Assembly: GCA_002901265.1 (NCBI GenBank)
Contig: PPHI01000003.1
Coordinates: 186,001 to 250,000, forward strand
From: Rhodopirellula baltica
GTDB lineage: Bacteria; Planctomycetota; Planctomycetia; Pirellulales; Pirellulaceae
Length of the DNA stretch: 64,000 bases
Direction of reading: 5' to 3'
The notes under the pieces are model-generated. The model was not told where the DNA came from. It searched no databases and saw only the letters and a list, made by a program, of their open reading frames with translations. The translations under genes were made by a program, and so were the position numbers. Below are positions 1 to 7,920 of the stretch, piece after piece. Each line of letters starts with the position of its first letter. Position 1 is the stretch's first letter.

Positions 1-278
1 AACGTGGCATCGATGGCAAGCAACCGATCGTCGATTCGATGGCTCCGCTATTTCATGTCCGCAAGGACTGCCCGCCATTGTTGTTGATCACCGGTGATCG
101 CGAACTCGAAATGCTCGGACGCTACGAAGAAACCGCTTACCTTTGGCGGATGATGCAAGTCGTCGAGCACCCCGAGACCAAACTGGTCGAACTGAAGGGA
201 TACGATCACGGACAAATGGCCGAACCGGCTCATCCTCTCCTGTTGAAATTCATCAAAGAGCATGAAGCGGGTGACTGA
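1..278 (+). CDS. alpha/beta hydrolase, C-terminal fragment (cut by window edge)
   Basis: The frame is open from the first bases of the window to a TGA at 276-278, so this is the 3' end of a longer gene. The visible residues include PPLLLITGDRE, which resembles the strand before the acid residue of alpha/beta hydrolases, and GYDHGQMAEPAHPLLLKFI near the end, where the His in YDHGQM is placed like the catalytic His of BD-FAE/esterase-type hydrolases. The nucleophile elbow lies outside the window, so the substrate cannot be inferred. An ATG at 39 is internal and is not proposed as the start. Confidence 0.7.
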   Translation, partial: RGIDGKQPIVDSMAPLFHVRKDCPPLLLITGDRELEMLGRYEETAYLWRMMQVVEHPETKLVELKGYDHGQMAEPAHPLLLKFIKEHEAGD

Positions 279-437
279 AAAACTGTCGGCCTGAATCCGA
301 ATCGGTCGCCCACCGACTAACTTATTCGCTCATACGGTTTGGCTTTTACGCTGGCATGGGACTTGCCATCTCGTCTCGGGCTTCCGATGGATACGCATCG
401 GGAGGACGAAGCGACATGAGAGTAAGGACCAAGCGGC

Positions 438-1841
438 ATGTTGAAACCAGCCATCCAAACAGCCTCTGCCGAGTCAGGCAAGTCTTACCGCGTTGACCTC
501 GTTGTGCTCGGCAGCGGTCCGGCAGCAAAATCAGTTGCCGTCGACGCGGCGGAATCAGGACACCAAGTCGCTTTGGTAGAGAGCCGCGATTTTGGCGGTA
601 CGTGCGCGTTACGTGGTTGCAACCCAAAAAAGGTGCTCACCAATGCGGCGATGCTTTCTGACCGTGTGCATTTGACGGCAGACAAACTGTTCGCAAACGC
701 GTCGGCAGAACTCGATTGGCAAAAGCTGCATGCATTTCAGCAAGAGTTCACCGAACCGGTGGCAAACAACACCGAAGAGAATCTCAACGACAAAGGCATC
801 CAAACTTTTCAGGGACAGTCCCGTTTTATCTCGCCGCGACAATTGCGGATTCACTCGGGCCGAGACAACGCAACACTTGATTCACCACGTTTTTTGATCG
901 CGACTGGTGCACGTCCGCGAACGCTGTCGTTTCCGGGAAGCGAATTTGTGATGACCAGCGGCCAGTTTCTTGCCCAAGAACGATTGCCAAAGCGAATCTT
1001 GTTTCTCGGCGGCGGGTACATTTCGATGGAGTTCGGCCACGTCGCGTGCAGCCTTGGTTCAGAAGTCACCGTGCTTGAAAAAGGCGAACAGCTAATGAAG
1101 GGATTCGATCCGGATTTAGTCGAGCAACTGAAAGACTGGTCCTCGCGGAAAGGCATGCGTTTGGTCATGGGCCGCCAGATCGAATCGATTGAGCAGTCAG
1201 CCGACGGTTCACTGGTCGTCACCAGCGATGATCAGCAGCGGTTCCATGTTGACAGTGTGGTTCACGGCGCGGGCCGCGTTCCAAACCTAGACGACTTGAA
1301 TTTGGAAGCTGCCAACATCGATTACACCGAATCCGGAATCCGAGTCGACGAGTACTTGCGATCGACCAGTCATCCAGGTGTGTTCGCCGCCGGTGACTGT
1401 GCGGACAACGGTGGCTTGATGCTCACACCGATCGCCAACGAAGACGCTTATGTTGTCGGCAAGAACCTCTTTGTGGATCAGCCGACAAAGCGTCCGGACT
1501 ATCGTGGCGTCGCTTCGGTCGCGTTCACTTGCCCGCCGATCGCTCGCGTTGGGATGTTGGAATCCGAAGCCAAAGAGGCTGGTTACGATGTCGATGTGAA
1601 AACGCGTGACACATCGACGTGGGGCAGCGTACGTAAAACGGGGATGCCCTGTGCGGCCTACAAAGTCGTCTTGGAGAAGTCATCTGCGAGAATCTTGGGA
1701 GCTCACTTGCTGGGTGTTGGAGCGGAGGAGCAAGTCAATTTGTTTGCGTTCGCCATCAAGCATGGGATCGACGCCAAAGCAATCAAAGCCAGCCCGTTGG
1801 CTTATCCGACGATGACAGCCGACATCAAACGCATGGTTTGA
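438..1841 (+). CDS. FAD-dependent pyridine nucleotide-disulfide oxidoreductase (glutathione reductase-like)
   Basis: This 467-residue protein has the full class I disulfide reductase layout. The FAD Rossmann motif GSGPAA is at about 25-30. The redox-active pair GGTCALRGCNPKK has its cysteines at 56 and 61. A second Rossmann fold (LGGGYISMEFGHV, about 190-202) binds the nicotinamide nucleotide, and the FAD-closing motif is FAAGDC. The second beta strand of the NAD(P) domain ends in VLEKGE, and an acidic residue there suggests NADH rather than NADPH (inference). The C-terminus ends LAYPTMTADIKRMV: the HPTxxE His-Glu pair of classical glutathione reductase and lipoamide dehydrogenase is replaced, with Tyr456 at the His position. 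Related enzymes with Tyr there exist, so activity is not excluded, but the substrate is uncertain. The ATG at 438 follows AAGGA at about 425. Confidence 0.88.
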   Translation: MLKPAIQTASAESGKSYRVDLVVLGSGPAAKSVAVDAAESGHQVALVESRDFGGTCALRGCNPKKVLTNAAMLSDRVHLTADKLFANASAELDWQKLHAFQQEFTEPVANNTEENLNDKGIQTFQGQSRFISPRQLRIHSGRDNATLDSPRFLIATGARPRTLSFPGSEFVMTSGQFLAQERLPKRILFLGGGYISMEFGHVACSLGSEVTVLEKGEQLMKGFDPDLVEQLKDWSSRKGMRLVMGRQIESIEQSADGSLVVTSDDQQRFHVDSVVHGAGRVPNLDDLNLEAANIDYTESGIRVDEYLRSTSHPGVFAAGDCADNGGLMLTPIANEDAYVVGKNLFVDQPTKRPDYRGVASVAFTCPPIARVGMLESEAKEAGYDVDVKTRDTSTWGSVRKTGMPCAAYKVVLEKSSARILGAHLLGVGAEEQVNLFAFAIKHGIDAKAIKASPLAYPTMTADIKRMV

Positions 1842-1919
1842 TTTGAACGATTCTGTTATTCATCGCGTAGAATCGGTGCTCTGCGACCGTCTTTTTGAAC
1901 GCGAACGGGATCACGCGGC

Positions 1920-3800
1920 ATGGCACCAAACAGAAACGCACCAAACAGAAACATTGTGCGGCTGCTGAAATGGTCCGTTGTGATCGTGTCGTGCAAATTC
2001 TTTATCGCGATGCTGTGGCAGTACCGCTGGTACTTCCCGCCGGACTTTGACCTTTCGCCCTTTCTAGCCGGTCGGCGGTATTCGTTTGAGGGTTGGTATC
2101 GAGCCGCGTTTTATTTGCACCTTGCCGTCGGACCGACTTCATTGATTTTGGGAACCTACTTGATGTTCCACCCGACCCGGCGTTCGCTGCATCGCCGGAT
2201 GGGCAAACTGTTGACTTGGGTCGTGCTACTGGGCGTTGTGCCGTCCGGGCTGATGATGAGTCAGCAAGCGTATGGCGGGCGACTCGCAGAATTCGGATTC
2301 ATCGTCCAAACCGTTTTGACAGGGATCACGGTGGCGATGGCTGCTTTCCATGCGAAACAAAAACGGATGCGTCTCCATCGACAATGGGCGGTGCGTTGCT
2401 ACCTGCTGCTTTGGTCGCCGCTGTTGTTACGGATGATTGCGGGAGTGGCAATCGTGACGGACTTTGAGTCGGAATTGACTTACCAAGCAAACGCATGGCT
2501 CAGTTGGTTGGTTCCGTTGTTCGTTTATGAACTGGTTTTACGACGACGGAGTGTCCGATCACGCATCGATCAGGCCAATACACAAGTGGAACCAGCGCAG
2601 AATGCCAGTCTGATCGGAGCCAATCGTCGGCTCGCAAAAGCGATCACGCTGATCGAACTGTTGGTTGTCATTTTGGTGATTGGGGTGTTGGTGGGATTGC
2701 TATTGCCAAATGTTCGGACCGCTCGGGAAGCGGCGAGGCGGATGAGCTGTTCGAACAATTTCAAACAGCTTGGTTTGGCGATTCACAATTACCACAGTGC
2801 GTACAAACAACTTCCAATGCAAATGGGTGGAACACACGCGTTCGATCGCCAATCGATGTCGGATCGAGATCACAACGGGTTTCGGCTGAGTTACGTGGTG
2901 GGGTTGCTGCCGTTTTTTGAGCAGCAGGATTTGTGGAATGAAGTGGTTGAAGGAGACGACTTAGCGCCGATGGGGCCACCGCCGTGGGCGGATGACTTTG
3001 ATCCTTGGAAGACTGAAATCTCCTCACTTCGTTGCCCGTCCGATCCTGGCAATGGCGGTTTAGCGTTCGCGCGATGCAACTACGCGGTTTGTCTAGGTGA
3101 CGCATTGGAGCACATGGATCATGGGGCGTTCCGCTGGGATCCAGAGGATTCGCGATGGCACGCCGTCGATGAAGACCGATTGGCGGCGACGGGACGCGGT
3201 GCGTTTGTGCCTCGACAATCGCTCCGCTTCCGAGAGATTCTCGATGGGTTGAGCAACACCGCTTTTGGGGCAGAGATCATTTCAGACTTAGGTGATGACG
3301 ATGCACGCAGTTCACCCTGGCGTTCCGGCGACTCGTCCGTTTTGATCGAACAGCCGACTTGGTGTGAAGATCGTGTTGATCGTGAGCGCCCCAATCAATG
3401 GGCGAAGACAAAAGAACGCTCTAGCGCCGTGACCCTTCCGGCAGACAAGCGACGTGGATTTCGGTGGGCGGATGGCGCGGCACTGTACACCGGCTTCAAT
3501 ACCATCTTGCCGCCCAACCGCGAGACGAGCCTAGCGAGTAGTGGAATCGGTATTGATGAGGATGGTGGCATTGGACTGCTTCCCCCCTCGAGCTTCCATC
3601 ACGGTGGAACGCACGTGTTACTCGGTGACGGTGCGGTGTGTTTCATCACCGACACGATTGATTGTGGGAACCTCACCCAGGGCACTGTGATTTACGGAGG
3701 TGAAGGTGACAGAGAGCCTGGAAGCAAAAGCTCCTACGGAGTGTGGGGAGCGTTGGGTACTCGCCAGGGTGCCGAATCACTCGAAGCATGGGATTACTAG
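1920..3800 (+). CDS. DUF2306 membrane protein fused to a DUF1559 pseudopilin-like protein
   Basis: One uninterrupted 626-codon frame carries two domains normally found in separate proteins. Residues about 15-215 are a DUF2306-type integral membrane domain with several hydrophobic segments and His-containing motifs (FYLHLAVGP, HRRMGKLL, MRLHRQWAVR). Residue 242 onward is DUF1559: a prepilin-like helix (ITLIELLVVILVIGVLVGLLLP, shown here as a description of residues 242-263), then [19 protein letters not shown] and the C-terminal DGA...YGVWGALGTR signature. Glu246 is at the +5 position of the prepilin motif, but the residue before the cut is Ala241 instead of Gly. No ATG lies between the domains; a GTG at 2586 is the only plausible separate start and has no clear ribosome binding site. 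The N-terminus contains a tandem APNRN duplication. Whether the protein is processed is unknown. Confidence 0.75.
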   Translation: MAPNRNAPNRNIVRLLKWSVVIVSCKFFIAMLWQYRWYFPPDFDLSPFLAGRRYSFEGWYRAAFYLHLAVGPTSLILGTYLMFHPTRRSLHRRMGKLLTWVVLLGVVPSGLMMSQQAYGGRLAEFGFIVQTVLTGITVAMAAFHAKQKRMRLHRQWAVRCYLLLWSPLLLRMIAGVAIVTDFESELTYQANAWLSWLVPLFVYELVLRRRSVRSRIDQANTQVEPAQNASLIGANRRLAKAITLIELLVVILVIGVLVGLLLPNVRTAREAARRMSCSNNFKQLGLAIHNYHSAYKQLPMQMGGTHAFDRQSMSDRDHNGFRLSYVVGLLPFFEQQDLWNEVVEGDDLAPMGPPPWADDFDPWKTEISSLRCPSDPGNGGLAFARCNYAVCLGDALEHMDHGAFRWDPEDSRWHAVDEDRLAATGRGAFVPRQSLRFREILDGLSNTAFGAEIISDLGDDDARSSPWRSGDSSVLIEQPTWCEDRVDRERPNQWAKTKERSSAVTLPADKRRGFRWADGAALYTGFNTILPPNRETSLASSGIGIDEDGGIGLLPPSSFHHGGTHVLLGDGAVCFITDTIDCGNLTQGTVIYGGEGDREPGSKSSYGVWGALGTRQGAESLEAWDY

Positions 3801-4057
3801 CCGCCGCGGCACATCGTCACATTTTGTCTGCAGCCGGAACGGTCGATCCGGTCGATGTGATTGTGAGGGTTTCTGAAGCTGATTCGAACGAGGTTTCTGC
3901 CACTTTCGATGACCGTTTTACCTTATTCGCCAGCTTTTGACGTCAGTCGCTTGGGTGCCGAGTTGATTGACCGGAAACGTGTCGCAGGGTTCCGTCGACT
4001 TGTCGTTCTAAGTCACAACCAAGCAACGGAATCAGCACCGGAAGAGGCGTCTGTTTA

Positions 4058-5503
4058 ATGATCCGCAACACACTCAATTCGAATCATCGGGAAATTTTAG
4101 ACACTCACCAAAAGGCATTGGAGGTCAACTTGGACCCCCGCCGCTACGGAACCTTTGCTGAAATCGGTGCGGGTCAGGAAGTCGTTCGTTGGTTCTTTCG
4201 TGTCGGCGGTGCGGCTGGGACGATTGCCAAAAGTATGTCCGCGTATGACATGAAAGTCAGCGACGCGATCTACGGGCGGGCTTCGCGATATGTCTGTCGC
4301 GAGCGATTGGAGGCGATGTTGGACTATGAACACAAACTGAATATCGATCGTTTAAAAGATCAGCGCGGCGACACGACCACGTTCTTTACATTTGCGGACA
4401 CCGTTTCGGCACGCAACTTCCACGGTACCAATGCTTGTCACGGATGGATCGGGATCAAATTCCAAGCCCACCCGCAAGATGACGACAGCCAGATCATTTT
4501 GCACGTACGGATGCTTGATGACGAAGCCGCACTTCAACAAGAAGCACTGGGTATCGTCGGTGTAAACCTGATTCATGGTGCTTTCGCATTGCACCACGAG
4601 CCAGACTTGTTGCTTGCGTCGCTTTTGGATGGGTTGTCGACGTCACGGATCGAAATCGACATGATCGAGTTTTCCGGAATCGCTTTCCGGCACATCGACA
4701 ATCGCTTGATGAGTTTGCGATTGGTCGAGTTGGGGCTTAGTGGTGCGGCGATGTTTGCCGCCGACGGAACGGTGCTTCAACCGTCCGAATTTTTCTACCG
4801 CAAAGCGATCTTGGTCGAACGCGGAAGCTTCCGCCCGGTATGCAATGTCAACTTGGACATGCTGCGCTGTGCCCATGACAAGTTTTCAAAACTGCCCAGC
4901 GTCGTTGGCAAAGAGGTTGCTCAGGTCATGGAGTTGACCATGAACAATTTGAAAGCCGAAGGCGAAATCAATCTGAACGACTTCTTGGCACGTGCCGATG
5001 TGATGTCCGAATGTGGGATGCCCGTTTTGATTTCGGATTACTTCCGCTACTTCCGTTTGGCCGCGTACCTGTCCTCGCTGACCAACGAGAGCATCGCAAT
5101 CACGATGGGTGCCGGCAGCGTTCAGGAACTCTTTGACGAGCAGTATTACAAGAGTCTCGATGGCGGGATTCTGGAATCCTTTGGCCGTTTGTTCAAGAAC
5201 GACTTGAAGGTGTATTGCTATCCGATGATGGATTCAAAGACTGGCGAGCTGATGACTTGCCAGAACATGCAAGTCGAACCGACTTTGAAACAACTGTTCG
5301 GTTACCTGTATGACCGTGGTTGTATCCAAGACGTCGAAAACTTCGACCCAGAGTGCTTGAAAATCCGTTCCCGTGAAGTCTTGAAAAAGATCAAAACGGG
5401 CGACATGAGCTGGGAAACGATGGTCCCCGAGAAAGTCGCCGCGGTGATCAAACGCAAACGGTACTTCGATCACAACCCAGAATTCGAAACCGCCGAGTAC
5501 TGA
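4058..5503 (+). CDS. conserved cytosolic protein of unknown function (about 480 aa)
   Basis: This 481-residue protein has no signal peptide or membrane segment. It carries highly conserved-looking blocks near the N-terminus (LEVNLDPRRYGTFAEIGAGQEVVRWFF and GGAAGTIAKSMSAYDMKVSD, residues about 22-70) and Asn/His-rich motifs such as ARNFHGTNACHGWIG. I recall close relatives in planctomycetes and Bacteroidetes carrying doubtful database names (nicotinate-nucleotide adenylyltransferase or TonB receptor). No HxGH nucleotidyltransferase motif is visible here and no beta-barrel or plug is seen, so neither name is supported. The ATG at 4058 follows GGAAGAGG at about 4039-4046. It stands alone, with 257 bp before and 202 bp after. 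I cannot assign a function. Confidence 0.85.
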   Translation: MIRNTLNSNHREILDTHQKALEVNLDPRRYGTFAEIGAGQEVVRWFFRVGGAAGTIAKSMSAYDMKVSDAIYGRASRYVCRERLEAMLDYEHKLNIDRLKDQRGDTTTFFTFADTVSARNFHGTNACHGWIGIKFQAHPQDDDSQIILHVRMLDDEAALQQEALGIVGVNLIHGAFALHHEPDLLLASLLDGLSTSRIEIDMIEFSGIAFRHIDNRLMSLRLVELGLSGAAMFAADGTVLQPSEFFYRKAILVERGSFRPVCNVNLDMLRCAHDKFSKLPSVVGKEVAQVMELTMNNLKAEGEINLNDFLARADVMSECGMPVLISDYFRYFRLAAYLSSLTNESIAITMGAGSVQELFDEQYYKSLDGGILESFGRLFKNDLKVYCYPMMDSKTGELMTCQNMQVEPTLKQLFGYLYDRGCIQDVENFDPECLKIRSREVLKKIKTGDMSWETMVPEKVAAVIKRKRYFDHNPEFETAEY

Positions 5504-5705
5504 TCACTACGAATCGCCAACATGACACGCTAGGCGGTCTTTGCCCCGCGTGAAACGCCAACAGCGTGAAACAGAGATCCACTTCGAAAATAACGCTTCG
5601 AAGTCGCCCAGGTCGACATTTTCGTCGTTCCCCCACCTTTGCTAGACTGCGGCGACTTGGATCAAACAAAGGATTCGTTCTGTTCCGTTTTGCTCTTGGG
5701 GGCTG

Positions 5706-7886
5706 TTGGTGAAGTACCGATTCAATGGGTTCGACTGCATTGTGCTAGTCGTCGTCGCGCTGACGTTGTCGTCAGTACTGTCGATGCAGCTGCAGCGGCG
5801 TCGTTCGGCGGCGCGGCGGGAACAATGTAGTGACAAGCTGCGGGAACTGACCATCGCCGCCCATGCCTATCACCAGGTCTATCGCCAGTTCCCCTCTGGA
5901 GCGGGTGGCACCGATCAGGGTGCGGCTCGTCCGGCAGCCGGAAACGATTTGCGACTGAGTGCATTCGTCACGTTGCTGCCATTTTATGACCAGCAAAAGA
6001 CTTGGGATCTGATCACGGAGCCTTTCCAGGCAACCAGTTCACGATCGAATTCGGAGACGTTCCCGCCGATGGGACCGGTGCCGAGATTTGATCCGCAAAT
6101 CTACACCCCCTGGTCGATGCGGCCGGCGATGCTGGTTTGTCCGGCAGATCGTAGCGGCAGCCAACAGCTCCAGGCCGCCAACTATGTGATGAACTATGGT
6201 GATGCAGTCCACTTGGCGGGCGATTTATGCGGCTACGCGAAATCGGACTTCAAACAAATCACCGCCACGCTGGCAACGCACCGCGGCGTCTTTGCGCGGG
6301 AGCGGGTGATTCGGATGCGTGACGTGGTCGATGGGACCAGCAACACGTTGTTGTTTTCTGAAGCGAAAATCAGCGGTACGCAAGTCGCCAAGGATGTTGC
6401 CGGATTGGCAGCGAACCCTTCGCTGGCGCTCAAGCAATACTCGGCGAACCAATGTTGGTCCGGCGGTCGGGAGTCGGTGTGGTGCGATGGGCTTCTCCGC
6501 TCAAGTGGCTTTCAGACGATTTTGCCACCAGGTTCACCATCGGCAACGTCGCTCTCCGGCGAACTGAGCGCGGTCATGTCCGCATCAAGTTATCACCCCG
6601 ACGGTGTCTATGTCGCATTCGTTGACGGACACGTGGCGTTTATGTCCGCGAGTGTTGACGCTGGCGAATCAGCCAGTCCCAGTGTTGGTCCCGCTGGCGT
6701 TTCAGTCGATGGGCAACGGCTTGCCCCACCAGGACGCCCAAGCCCCTATGGCGTTTGGGGAGCTCTGGGAACTCGCAACATGCGCGAAGAGATCTCGCGA
6801 CGCGAAATCATTGAACTTAGCGAGGTCCCACGTAGCACCGGTCTCCGAATCGATGTGAACCCCGAACCGGATGACAAAAAGCAAACGCAAACGCCAAGCC
6901 CTATGCCCAGCGAGATGCGCACGCCAGAACCGAAAATGGCCGCCGCTGAGAACGCTGACCTAGGAAACACAGCACCGCAGCGCGACGACTCGGCAATCGA
7001 AACGCCATCGACCGCGCCGCTAAAGCAGGCGCCGATGCAAGCCGCTGACGTCATTGCCGTCAAACCGGTTCCCAATTCGATCGCACTCGAAGCACCCATG
7101 GCGGTGAAACCGAACGTACCAGTGGAACCGGAGTTGTCTCAGACGAGCGAGACTCCGTCGTCAATGAAGCCGACACCGATCGAGTCAAACGTCACTCGCG
7201 CCGTCCCGACGGAACCAGACGCAGTACCCGATCCATTGATGTCTGTCGTGGAGGAAGCCGCCGAGCCAAACGCTGCGGTGTCTTCTGAAGTGAAACCGAT
7301 CGAGGCCACCAAACCCGATGCGATCGCGATTGAGAACCCACTGCGGAAGTGGTCTTTGGCAGATTCTGCCGAACCGTTGATCGCATCCTTGGTTTCATGC
7401 GATGACCGTGGAAACGTGGTAATGAAACTCGCGACAGGCGAAACAATTGAACGCTCACTTGCTGACTTTACATCCCAAGACGCTTATCAAATCGTTGCGT
7501 CTCGTACCGAATCGATGAAGCGAGCGTTAGAGCAAGCTCGTTTGGCCGACCAACAGTTGGCGCAATCACGGCTTCGTCCGCAATTGGTTGAAGCTCTCAA
7601 GTTGCTTGAGAACAAACACTTTGATCACTATCTAAAACGGTTTTATCATCCCAAGTTGACATCGGCTGAACGACTGCGCGATCTCGCCGAACGGGTCTCC
7701 CAACGACGCGGTGATTTCATTCAAGTCCTCGACGATGCGATTCGATCAATCGACCAGGGCAAGATCAAAACAGCGCTGGATGATGATGGGGTTTCCCTTC
7801 ACTTGAAGACATTGTCTCAAGGACATCCCGCGGACTTGTCCATGAAGTACCTCGACGGCGCATGGTACTTCACCGAGTCAGATTGA
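5706..7886 (+). CDS. DUF1559-family membrane-anchored protein with long Pro-rich linker and SHD1-like C-terminus
   Basis: The 726-residue product begins at TTG 5706 (GTG 5709 is equally possible) behind a G-rich stretch at 5697-5702. An N-terminal hydrophobic helix (FDCIVLVVVALTLSSVLSM) lacks the GFTLVE prepilin cleavage motif of normal DUF1559 proteins. The DUF1559 body follows (LRELTIAAHAYHQVYRQFP, then SSYHPDGVYVAFVDGHVAFM and YGVWGALGTR, up to about residue 360). Residues about 380-555 are a low-complexity linker rich in Pro, Glu, Ala and Thr. Residues about 560-600 (ASLVSCDDRGNVVMKLATGETIERSL) resemble the small SHD1-type domain seen in planctomycete secreted proteins. The rest is helical and not recognised. 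It lies 34 bp upstream of a second gene of the same design, so the two are probably co-transcribed. Confidence 0.8.
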   Translation: MVKYRFNGFDCIVLVVVALTLSSVLSMQLQRRRSAARREQCSDKLRELTIAAHAYHQVYRQFPSGAGGTDQGAARPAAGNDLRLSAFVTLLPFYDQQKTWDLITEPFQATSSRSNSETFPPMGPVPRFDPQIYTPWSMRPAMLVCPADRSGSQQLQAANYVMNYGDAVHLAGDLCGYAKSDFKQITATLATHRGVFARERVIRMRDVVDGTSNTLLFSEAKISGTQVAKDVAGLAANPSLALKQYSANQCWSGGRESVWCDGLLRSSGFQTILPPGSPSATSLSGELSAVMSASSYHPDGVYVAFVDGHVAFMSASVDAGESASPSVGPAGVSVDGQRLAPPGRPSPYGVWGALGTRNMREEISRREIIELSEVPRSTGLRIDVNPEPDDKKQTQTPSPMPSEMRTPEPKMAAAENADLGNTAPQRDDSAIETPSTAPLKQAPMQAADVIAVKPVPNSIALEAPMAVKPNVPVEPELSQTSETPSSMKPTPIESNVTRAVPTEPDAVPDPLMSVVEEAAEPNAAVSSEVKPIEATKPDAIAIENPLRKWSLADSAEPLIASLVSCDDRGNVVMKLATGETIERSLADFTSQDAYQIVASRTESMKRALEQARLADQQLAQSRLRPQLVEALKLLENKHFDHYLKRFYHPKLTSAERLRDLAERVSQRRGDFIQVLDDAIRSIDQGKIKTALDDDGVSLHLKTLSQGHPADLSMKYLDGAWYFTESD

Positions 7887-7920
7887 GAGACCATTCCGCG
7901 ATCGTGAACGTGATCGAACT

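Noticed and set aside
2586-3800. Separate DUF1559 gene starting at GTG 2586
   Set aside because: No ribosome binding site and no stop before it; the fused reading is kept as the simpler one, with the alternative noted.
4058-5503. Naming the protein nicotinate-nucleotide adenylyltransferase or TonB receptor
   Set aside because: No HxGH motif, plug domain or barrel can be seen; the names appear to be inherited database errors.
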